Origin: Zancudomyces culisetae
Lineage: Eukaryota; Kickxellomycota; Harpellomycetes; Harpellales; Legeriomycetaceae
Direction: 5' to 3'
Length of the DNA stretch: 21,471 nucleotides
Assembly: GCA_001969505.1 (NCBI GenBank)
Contig: LSSK01000527.1
Location: forward strand, 1-21,471
Shown: positions 1 through 8,570 of the stretch, piece by piece
How positions within the stretch are numbered: the first letter of the stretch is position 1
How the letters are laid out: the number at the start of each line of letters is the position of its first letter
The notes under the pieces: generated by a model
What the model was told of the DNA's origin: nothing
Seen by the model: only the letters and a program-made list of their open reading frames with translations
The model's database searches: none
Translations under genes and position numbers: made by a program

Positions 1-453
1 ACCGTTCTCTTATCCACAGGTTTTGGAGTTAACAAGTGTTGTGCTACACTTTCTGGTATTAGTAACTGGAAATATCAATTAAATGATGTATTAGAGTATT
101 CAAGCTTTGATTTGGTTTTACAAGTGGCATTGTTGTTTTTGAAAACTATTATTGAAAAATATGAAGAATGGAAACCCTAGTGTATTGGCTCAAGTTGCAA
201 GCTGTTTTGTTTTGGTTATATCAAGTTTGGTATGAATGAGAGTACCCATATATTAGTAGTAGAGTTCAAGCGAGATAAAAATCAAAGCCAACAGCGAACC
301 ATATTAATTGGTGAGAGGAACAGGTGTTGTTATCGAAAATATGGTTGTATGCAAAAGTTTGTGCAATCAACTATAAGTGGAGTTGTTATTGCACCATTTT
401 GTGAAAGAATTCATGGTGTGAGAGTACAGCGGTATTTGAGTTTATGGGACTGA
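1..453 (+). pseudogene. Decayed coding sequence, PD-(D/E)XK nuclease-like, entering from the left edge
   Basis: Frame 1 is open from the first base to a TGA at 451-453, broken only by one TAG at 178-180. About 150 codons with a single stop is far longer than expected by chance in DNA this AT-rich, so this is probably old or interrupted coding sequence that begins outside the window. The first 59 codons end in a leucine-rich helix-like stretch (LQVALLFLKTIIEKYEEW). After the stop the frame reads HILVVEFKRDKNQ: a hydrophobic strand followed by E-x-K, the usual core of PD-(D/E)XK nuclease folds. An ATG at 232 could start a 73-residue peptide, but that would exclude the upstream part. The TAG could be a nonsense mutation or could lie inside an unrecognised intron. 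The assignment to the nuclease fold rests on one short motif and is tentative. Confidence 0.45.
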
Positions 454-1571
454 TGGTTTGTGTATTTCAAAAGTGAATAGTTGTGCTGAATAAACGTGAG
501 GGTTTGATGTTTATTTACTTTGGCTTGACTGTATTGGAATAACACATTCTCGGGTTCTGACCCTCAACTCTTTAAACACAATCAGTATAACCATTATGGA
601 TATGATAGTAGTCACGCTAAGTAGGTGAATACTCATAATATTTAGTCGAGCTGGGTGTATGAATGTCAATTGGGTTTGTTTCGTAATTCATAGAAATAGT
701 GCTGTTTTTATGGCTGTACTTTGTTAAATCTGCAGATTTGCTCGGTTATTCACATGGATTGATTGAAGTAACATATTGTGCCAAACAACCTACTCACCAA
801 CGGGAGGAAATGCAAAGAGTGGTGTTTCCTGCCTATTTTTATATGCGCTACTGAGTATTCCGTTTTAGGCGATTTTAATAGTTTCAACCAACATACCGAT
901 ACAATGTTAACATCCGCTTCAAGTACTCATTGATTGATGGTAATAAATTGGTGAATGCTGAGTGAAAAAAACTATTTAAAAGTTTAATGTATTGTTTTCA
1001 GGGTTTTATAGCAAAGTAAGGCGGATAGATTATTTTATCAAAGCTGTTACAAAAAATAGAATGTAGTGTGACGTATTTGTTGGTAGAGAAGCCCTATTTT
1101 CCAAGAGCAGACGGGAAAAAATAATATAAATACCTTGAAAAAAAGCAGCACATAAACATAAAGAATTATTCAAGTGTAGTAGGAATAAAGAAAATCGTTA
1201 GGAACCACACTCTCCCTGCACGACCATGTGGGGAGGGGGTGAGAGAGGTTTAAAATCGATAGCTATGGATGTGGTGATAATAGAATAACAGGGCATGGTG
1301 GTGTTTGAGATATTTGCTTGATCAAAGTAGAGATAGTTATACCGGCATTTACTATCGAGAACCAGATAGCAACACTGTTAATACGACCAAAAGTGTAGCA
1401 AAGTTACCCTTGGGTTGAACAGTGAAAAAGAGTATGAATATACATATCCACCAAAAAAAACGAGAGATCAGCTTCTCTAAACGATAAAGTAAAATGTAGA
1501 AATGGAACACCAAATAACCTCAACAAACCTGATCGAAATACTATGTATCGATATGCTAGGATAATCGTTAG
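454..1571. other. Interval without an intact gene
   Basis: No open frame here looks like an intact gene. Short plus-strand open pieces occur, for example around 780-850 (reading REEMQRVVFPAYFYMRY), and may be further debris of the decayed genes on either side. A minus-strand 61-codon frame at 1404-1589 is hydrophobic and looks like chance. A G-rich patch lies at 1229-1243. No tRNA or other RNA gene was recognised. Confidence 0.4.
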
Positions 1572-2312
1572 AAGTATGTGGTAAAACAAAGCAAACGAAT
1601 CTGTTGTGAATTGTTATCTCAAGAATTTGTTGGATATATTTTCGTTCAGCAGAAATGGTGGGTTGAAAGTATCACATTTATTGCTGAGTGTACGCAGTAT
1701 ACAAACACCAATAATATAATCAGAGATGGATGTAGCAATGCATAATCAGTATAGATACAAGTGTAATCTAGTTGTGGAGAGTAAAGTAGATGCTAAACTC
1801 GGCTACAAAAATGTCAAAGAACAACTAGTAGGCGAAATGATTGCTTTATATCGAGTTGTTTAATGGAGGTGTGGGAGTTTGGTATTAATGAGTGTCGAGA
1901 GATGACAGCATATGGGATGATGTTTAATGGATTGAGACCATATATTTACAGGCAAGTTTTAACAAGGAAACAGTACGGCAAATAATTGATGTTCAAAGAA
2001 TACGCTTTAAAAAAAAAAGGAAACCAGTGCACAACTTGTAAGGCAAAGTAGCGAGTTTTTTCGATATTCAATGACAAGCCGAAAATTGTTGAAGATCCTG
2101 AAGCAAGAAATTATACATATTTCATTGTAGAGTTGTTAAGGAGGGTTATACCATATGATCCAAGGATGCATTTAGCATGTATTGCAACATTAGTTATTCA
2201 GAGAATGTTGGTAATGATGAGAAGTTGGACTAGTACAGAAACGTCAGACTGGTGCTCAGGTGGCTGTTATAGTTTTCAAACATCCTTTAATTATAAACAT
2301 TTCACCAAATAA
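1572..2312 (+). pseudogene. Frameshifted PD-(D/E)XK nuclease-like relic
   Basis: Protein-like open pieces follow one another on the plus strand in changing frames. Frame 3 is open at 1572-1742. Frame 1 is open at 1720-1860 and reads NLVVESKVDAKLGYKNVKEQ followed by LVGEMIALYRVV. Frame 3 is open again at 1797-1982 (ending TAYGMMFNGLRPYIYRQVL plus nine residues), then 1986-2048, then 2052-2309 up to the TAA at 2310-2312. The first motif fits a PD-(D/E)XK core: a hydrophobic strand with E-x-K, then a helix containing Q and GEM. The YGMMFNG piece fits the strand that usually follows that helix. The last piece holds a basic/hydrophobic helical tail. At least one frame change (near 1860) and two in-frame stops (1983, 2049) separate the pieces, so the gene appears dead. 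Introns could explain some breaks, but no convincing donor/acceptor pairs were found. Family membership is inferred from motif shape only. Confidence 0.5.
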
Positions 2313-2818
2313 ATACTAAATAAACACCACATAAAACTACAAAAACAAGAATCCTACGTAATACATATCTGATCACCCCTTTTCTGTCATTGTACAAACT
2401 CTATTTTCATTGTATACTGGTTTAAGAATGTCGTCTTCCCCCTAAATGGACTCAAGATAATCACACTACCTCAAACCATTCACTACAGTACAGAAATAAA
2501 TGTCTAACGACACTTCCTATGCTACGCATGTTATACATTTTACAATATGGTCGGTCAATGTGCGTCAAGTTTTAAGAACAGTAGATCATTTTGTATTAGG
2601 GTTTATTTTCCATTGTCGTTTTAGTACAATAAATATCAAAATATATGCTCTAAAATTAAGTTAAAATAATGCTATTCGAGTCTAAAATCAATTGAGTATC
2701 AACACAGTGCTGTTAAAAAATTTAATATAATTTAAGAATAAAATGGATATCACCAAGAGAGGGATAAAAGCCAATTTTTTTTAATGATTTTCGACATTTA
2801 GGCATCAGGGACGCTGCT
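2313..2818. other. Intergenic, 3' side of the Zn2Cys6 gene
   Basis: AT-rich sequence between the end of the nuclease relic and the stop codon of the minus-strand regulator gene. It should contain that gene's 3' UTR and poly(A) region. A/T-rich runs such as 2755-2790 are compatible with this, but no site can be fixed. No gene is visible. Confidence 0.5.
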
Positions 2819-4570
2819 CTAGTTTCTATTTGCAAGAAGTCTATTTCTAATTATTGATAACTCCACATCCTTTCGGTACTTATTATTATCAGAAACTTTG
2901 AGGGCTGGGTAAGCAGGGATTTGATGAAAATAGTTCACTGGCGCGTAGTTGGCATGATCAGTATACATTGGGTGATTGTTAAATCCATTACCTGGTGCGT
3001 GTTCATATCTCATTGGTACAGGGTGTTGAGAAAAATGATGCTCGGGATATGGATCGTGTAGTTGAAGAGCATTTCCAGGCATTAGTGAAACATTTTTCTG
3101 ATATAAATTACATCTATCCAAAGGAGCATCTTCTGTGTTTGCATTTACTCCAGAATGGATATGACCTAGCTCGCCTATCCCGGCACCATGGTCTCCGCCG
3201 TTTAGCTGTTCAAAAATAGGTAGACCTTGCGCCTGTATGCCACCACTTCCTATCCCACTGATAGCATTAGTAACCGAGTTTTCTGAATCAGATTCTCGTT
3301 TAGTATCATTGCCATTAATCGAAAAATCGCTGGTGAGCAGTTGTAGGCCGTTGGTGTTATTTGAAGATTCAAGCTCGGATCTCATGTTATTTTTATTTAG
3401 GTTCATGCTATGAACTAGGTCGTTCTGAATGCTGTCGAAGCTGCGTTTTACCACCCTCGAAGATTCGATGTTTTCACCACCCTGTTCCAATCTTCCAGAA
3501 AGAGGTTCATTATTAGATACTCCTGGCTCAAAAATGTTGAATTTTAGGGAGTCTGAAGAACCAGAAAATGGTAATCTCGTGGTATAATTTTCAGCGAGAC
3601 CGCTAGAGGCTCTTTTTCCCACAACGGGGGGATCAAATTCATTATATGCAGAGACAAAATCACCAGCATTTGCATTGTTTAATGCTGAATTTGAAAATTT
3701 TACGGGAGCAGAAAGAGTGTACGAATGAGCAGCGGCAAACCTGTGGTGAGGCATATAATCAAATGATGACTCTACAAAGTTTGGCAGTTGCATCTGTTTT
3801 CGCATTCTAGGTGTAGTTTTCTGATTAGCAGAACCGTTATAGAACCTGAACCCACTTCCAGACGGGTATGATCCTGTGTTTCTTTGCAAAGGTTGACCAA
3901 ATGACATGGGGTTCAACTCGCCTAAACTGTCGGGAACCAATCCATTGTTGTTTACAAGCAAGCTATAGTTTCCATCCCTTTCATTTGGAATCAACGTAGC
4001 CCTACTGAAATTATTGTGTAAATAACCCATTTCATTTCTAGGGTTATCAAGCGAGTGTGTTTCACTGAGTTCAGGAAAGAATACCCTGGAATCTGGATCA
4101 AATGAAAAATCGTGAGCGCTTTCAAAATTGCTGACAGAAGGATGGCTGTAATATGTAGCACTTCTGTATCCTAATGATCGTTGTTTCTTAGCTGCATTTG
4201 GTGTTAATTCTGAATCGAAGAACCGTGAACTATTTGTTGTAAAATCGTTTCCCATTTTAAAGTATTCCAACCCCAAAGACGCAGAAGCGTCTGATAAACC
4301 GATTGACAAAACCTTTGAATTGTCTTCACCTTCAACGTTTCTCTTGCTCTTCGAGGCTGGAGGACGGCCACGGGCTCGTTCAGAGTTATACTCGCATGTA
4401 AATTTATCTTTTAGACATTTTCCGCATGACGGTTTCCCACCATCACATTTTGTTTTGCGTCTTCTACACGAGTCGCATGCGATATGACCGGGTTTCTTGG
4501 GAGACTGGCTTTTAGACGCGCTATCCTTCCTGACCAGTGGAGCAGATGATGTATTTGTAGAGGTATCCAT
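2819..4570 (-). CDS. Zn(II)2Cys6 transcription regulator with AT-hook-like motif
   Basis: A single uninterrupted 583-residue frame starting at ATG 4570. Residues 32-59 form a fungal binuclear zinc cluster: Cys 32, 35, 42, 49, 52 and 59 with spacing CX2CX6CX6CX2CX6C and the basic run RRRKTK between the second and third Cys. Such clusters bind two Zn ions and contact CGG-type DNA triplets. Just after it, residues 65-71 read RARGRPP, the core of an AT-hook, followed by a basic stretch (SKSKR) that may serve as linker or nuclear localisation signal. The remaining ~500 residues are rich in Ser, Asn and Gly and look disordered; I see no fungal-specific transcription factor (middle homology) domain. 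The C-terminus is basic (KYRKDVELSIIRNRLLANRN). It is therefore a nuclear DNA-binding regulator, probably with an activation or repression region in the disordered part. Its targets cannot be told from this window. The plus-strand frame at 2995-3219 is antisense to it. Confidence 0.9.
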   Translation of the reverse strand: MDTSTNTSSAPLVRKDSASKSQSPKKPGHIACDSCRRRKTKCDGGKPSCGKCLKDKFTCEYNSERARGRPPASKSKRNVEGEDNSKVLSIGLSDASASLGLEYFKMGNDFTTNSSRFFDSELTPNAAKKQRSLGYRSATYYSHPSVSNFESAHDFSFDPDSRVFFPELSETHSLDNPRNEMGYLHNNFSRATLIPNERDGNYSLLVNNNGLVPDSLGELNPMSFGQPLQRNTGSYPSGSGFRFYNGSANQKTTPRMRKQMQLPNFVESSFDYMPHHRFAAAHSYTLSAPVKFSNSALNNANAGDFVSAYNEFDPPVVGKRASSGLAENYTTRLPFSGSSDSLKFNIFEPGVSNNEPLSGRLEQGGENIESSRVVKRSFDSIQNDLVHSMNLNKNNMRSELESSNNTNGLQLLTSDFSINGNDTKRESDSENSVTNAISGIGSGGIQAQGLPIFEQLNGGDHGAGIGELGHIHSGVNANTEDAPLDRCNLYQKNVSLMPGNALQLHDPYPEHHFSQHPVPMRYEHAPGNGFNNHPMYTDHANYAPVNYFHQIPAYPALKVSDNNKYRKDVELSIIRNRLLANRN

Positions 4571-4682
4571 ACTTTCAAGTTAGAGTATTATTTGCTTTTT
4601 CTTTTACACTGTTGTAATTTTCTATTTATATCTTTTCTTTTTTCTGGAATTATGAACATTCAGAAATTTTTAGTGTTGATAA

Positions 4683-4703
4683 GGGGGGAGGGGAGGGAGG
4701 GGG
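4683..4703 (+). repeat. Four-run G tract, potential G-quadruplex
   Basis: Runs of 6, 4, 3 and 5 guanines are separated by single adenines, about 113 bp upstream of the Zn2Cys6 start codon. All loops are one base, the geometry expected to favour a stable quadruplex. The G strand is the template strand of that gene, so it may act in the promoter or 5' UTR. Function is inferred only. Confidence 0.6.
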
Positions 4704-6614
4704 TTGTATGCTATGGAAAGTAATTATTTCTTGTGAAAATTTTGAATATCTAGGCTTCCTTCGGTTATTTATACTTTGGTATAGCTTTCACGGCTATTGT
4801 AGATATAGATATGATCTGGAAATTTAATATTTTTATCGTAAGAAGAAATCTTTCTTATTTTATAGTTTTGAGTCTCTTAATTAAATAGGAGGTGTTTGTA
4901 AATTGAAATGTTCAGAGATGAGCTTGTAGAAACTATTATTTTTAGAAAAGTTATAAAAAGGCACTACAATGTTATCCTTTTGCGTTTTAAACTTAAAAAC
5001 CAGCAACGACATTTTTTGGTGTTTTATAAGACAAAGTGTGTACATCTCGCATTTTGCTGTTTACTGTGTTTAGCTATTTTATTCCAGCAAGCATTTTTCT
5101 CTTTGGGGATGAGATAATGTTAAGTGATATTATGTAATTAAAAAAAAATTTCACTTATAAACATCACCCATTAATATTATGAATCAAAAATTGTTTTATA
5201 AGCAGAGCTTTTGATAAAAAAAAAGTAGACGAGTAAAATACAAGAAATCTAAGAGAACTAAAAATCTAATTATAGACCACACTAAAAATAGGGATTTGTG
5301 CCCAGTTTAATGAAAATTCAGGTTAGTTTTTTGTATTGCAAATTAGAAATCATCGTAGAAATATATTGTTTTAGATGTATTTAAAGTTAATTATGTAATA
5401 AATCCCGGTCATTCATAACTCAGTCTAGGGACAGAAAAATAACAGCAATAAAAAAACAAATGGAGTTTCTGGGGGAGGGAAATGCCAAATGTAAGATGTT
5501 TGAACTTTTAATGGTACTTATATCATCCCACTCAAATTTTATATCATAATATCACATGTAGGATCTGGAGTGCAAAACCTGAATGGCACGAGATAAAATG
5601 AAGTAGGATGGCCTTTTTTGCAGTAATAGTCAACTAGCGTTAACGGCACTATTTGGGACTAACCATTTAGGTGGGAGAGTAGGAAGAGGTGAAGATTGCT
5701 TGTGTGTTCAAGTTAATAATGTGTTTGTTTATTCGTTAAGTAGCAATAACTACATGAAATCTTTTTAACCACTAGTGTCGTGAATTTCAGTAAACATTAA
5801 AATAAATGATATATGCACTTGCGTCTTTTTACTGGATCGTTAGAAATTAAGGTCAAAGAAAAACTGTTACATAATTCTAATTCAAAAAGAAAGGATCAAT
5901 ACAGTGTTCATTGAAAATAGACATAGTTAAATGACTTGATGGATAAAAAAAAGTGATGTTTTTTTCTCCAAACCAAAACGTAGCTGATAAATTTAGCTGT
6001 GAAAAGAAATAAATTGTAGCTGGATAGTGGTGGCCAAACGATAATATTTTTGGCGCTAAAATTAACTGAAAGGCGTCTTCCAAAACCTGAATCCCAATTT
6101 ATGTTGATAACTTTCATCCCTCCAATTCATCAATATTTTCTATGTAAATTTATCTAAATAAGGGAATGGAGTAAATTGGTAGTATATTGCTAAATTTTAT
6201 GTGAAAGTTGCATTACATAACTTACCACATGTAGTGATGTTTTATCGAATCATGAAAATAAAAAATGATGATGATCGCAAATTGTCGTATATTTTTTTAA
6301 GTTACGCTAAAACGCTGGTATAAAAATAGAACATGACTGCCGTTTTCAACATATTATACAGTTTTGAAACACCACAAACGCTTTTGACCCAACTTGTTAT
6401 TGGCATACTGGAGTGTCGTTGAAGGGTGGTTTCAAACTAATCGCAGCAAATCCGATCTTCATCAAAATTTAATGAGGAAATACAAAGGAATAAAAGACAA
6501 GTAGCCACAGATTATGGTGGATCTGAGCGAACTACATACTGAAGTACATTTGCTTATACGACATGACAAAACCAATATTGATCAGTCACAAAATGTGATA
6601 GAATGTCTCGATGC

Positions 6615-6648
6615 GAGGGGGAGGGAGAGAGAGAAAGAGAAAGAGAGA
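6615..6648 (+). repeat. Purine (GA) microsatellite
   Basis: An uninterrupted purine tract: G-rich at first, then GA and GAAA repeats. It encodes the low-complexity REREKEKER stretch of a short plus-strand frame (6514-6699) that is probably not a gene. Confidence 0.8.
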
Positions 6649-7655
6649 CTGGCTTTTTCTTTCTTTTTCAAGCTTTGGACTGTAAAATCGCAGTACTAGG
6701 AACAAAACCGTGGAAATTAAATCTAACTTTTAGTTAAAACCAATTCCACTCTGCTTAATTCTAGTATTTCACGTGTATCATTTGCTAAATAGACAAGAAA
6801 CGATCATTCTTGCAATATGATGTATATTTATCGCTTGTATCCTTTGTTGACCAAAACCCGAAAAAAAGGGCTTGAGAAAAGCCGTACCAAGAATTGCACT
6901 TAGTAATACAAATAAGCTTTTGTTTGCAAAGGTAACTCGTGTTTCGACTGAAAAAAAAACCCCGCTACTGCTTGTTTTTTTCTTTTTTTGGGATATAATT
7001 CATAAGATACCCAAAATCAATGAAGGTTAAAGGTATTGCCGATGTAACCGCAATTTATGTAATATTAGCATGTATTATCAACATTAGGGTAAATAAGCAA
7101 CATACTGACCTCCGTGGTTTGGAGATTATGGGATATTTTCTAATATTTTCTCTCCCAGCTCCTCCGTAATGCCAAATTGGGGATTAAACAAGTTCGCATT
7201 GCGATAATTAATTAGTTTATGAATTAAACCAAATAGATAATATCTCGAAACAAAAGTATTTTTAAAAACATCGTTCAATCAAACCAAAAAAAATACAAAA
7301 TATGGCTGGAGAAAAAATATAAGTTAATATATTGTTTTATAGGTGTTAATAATTATTTTTTATCCACGTTTGACCCTGTTTGTGGATTAAATACTATTAG
7401 GCTGGGATGCGGCAAGTGCATTCATGGAAATGCATTCGATACATCTATTTGTTTGTTGAAGAAAAAAAATACCTTCAGATAGAACAGTTTTCACCCCCAA
7501 AAGGTTCAAACCCACAACGTATAGAAGGAAAAATATTTTCTTATGGGTTTTAGAAAAAAGGTGGCATGTATGAAATATTCTAAAAAAAAGCTAAATCATA
7601 ATATGCGTCAAATTAGAGCTCCTTGATAACTATTGTTTCTTTTTGTTTGAAACTA

Positions 7656-8367
7656 CTATATGAAAGAAACAACATCAATGCTAGTGTATGGAATATATGG
7701 TATATCAATGCTTTCACCAGAAATTGTCGCCATATCATCGTCGTATTCTATTGCAGCTAAACACAAACATCTACCATTCAAAGCACAGCCATCAGCCCAG
7801 ATACTGTCCCTCCCCCCCTTCAAGAAAAGTAGCCAATAAAACAAGTGGTTAGGGTAACAAATGGCTAGTGAAAAATCTACGCAATGTCTCAACTTCTAAA
7901 CACAGGTGTTTCTTGGTAGGAGCAAATATATTTTTTTCCAAATGCCGTCGGAGACATCAGAGAGGTCGAGAAAAAAACACACAATATACCTCAATTCTTG
8001 TAAGTTCAAAAACGTACACAACTATTATTTGTGTTTGTAACCTAGAGTTTCCAGATTGAACAGTTTTAAATCCATTTCACAAACTCGCATTTCTCTTACA
8101 CCAAATACTCATTATTTGCTAATTGATTTGTTTTTTCCTACTAGTAAAGTAAAAGCCCGAGAGTTCAATTAATACTAAATAATATAAAAACGCCGAATGG
8201 TAATAATTGAATTTCACGTTTTCTCTAAATAAAAAATAAAAATAAAAAACAACAACAATTACAACTAGTTTCTGAACTGAGTTGGCCACTCTAGCGTACA
8301 CAGTGTTATGGTAAAATTCAAGATCAATAACCCCGCTCAGCCCACCTTTCAGAGAAAATACCTCACC
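7656..8367 (-). other. Doubtful spliced gene candidate (two protein-like open blocks)
   Basis: Two minus-strand blocks look more like coding sequence than their AT-rich surroundings. Block one, 8367-8266, follows a TAG that could be a splice acceptor and reads GEVFSLKGGLSGVIDLEFYH onward to QKL; it stays open to a stop at 8119, but only through a T-rich intron-like stretch. Block two, about 7830-7656, reads DSIWADGCALNGRCLCLAAI onward to the stop after SIDVVSFI, and is preceded by a CTAAC branch-like site near 7850. I could not join the blocks with phase-consistent splice sites, found no start codon, and recognise neither block. Either could be chance. Confidence 0.2.
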
Positions 8368-8494
8368 CTAATCATTTTTTTAAAGTCCGCAACCAAACAA
8401 ATAATAACAAAATATGTCTAGGGAACATATAACACTTTCATTTTTATAATGGTGCAACTTCAATAATGCCATTAGAAAAACAGAAATAAAAAAA

Positions 8495-8515
8495 ATGGGT
8501 ATGGGTATGGGTATG
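8495..8515 (+). repeat. ATGGGT hexamer repeat, telomere-like
   Basis: Three tandem ATGGGT units followed by a partial unit, about 56 bp past the PARN stop codon. The complementary strand carries overlapping ACCCATAC units, close to the core bound by Rap1-type proteins. It may be an interstitial telomere-like repeat, a factor-binding site or a simple repeat. Confidence 0.6.
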
Positions 8516-8570
8516 TACAATATGCCTATTTTAAAAAGGCGTTAACACACAAAGCTAAAAACCGAGTGTA

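Larger units (their letters stand above)
4571..8570. other. 4 kb gene-poor interval
   Basis: Very AT-rich DNA with many A and T runs and no intact gene longer than about 70 codons. It contains the promoter of the Zn2Cys6 gene at its left end and the 3' region of the PARN gene at its right end. Short open frames (plus 4908-5117, plus 6514-6699, minus 5877-6117) have the length and composition expected by chance. A TATAAAAA at about 6320 lies just before an ATG at 6333, but the frame is only about 28 codons. A doubtful spliced candidate at 7656-8367, a purine tract and a hexamer repeat are listed separately. No tRNA or known ncRNA was recognised. Confidence 0.5.

Noticed and set aside
4908-5117. 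Plus-strand 69-codon frame with a hydrophobic centre
   Set aside because: No known family, AT-driven composition and no promoter context; probably random.
5607-5766. Plus-strand stretch of about 53 open codons
   Set aside because: No start codon, no recognised motif, and within chance expectation.
5877-6117. Two overlapping minus-strand frames of about 68 codons
   Set aside because: Length is expected by chance in AT-rich DNA, composition is F/N/S-rich and no domain is visible.
6514-6699. Plus-strand 61-codon frame
   Set aside because: A third of it is the GA microsatellite, and there is no similarity or supporting context.
7501-7513. GGTTCAAACCC, a tRNA B-box-like sequence
   Set aside because: The flanks do not form a T stem, and no A box or acceptor stem could be found.
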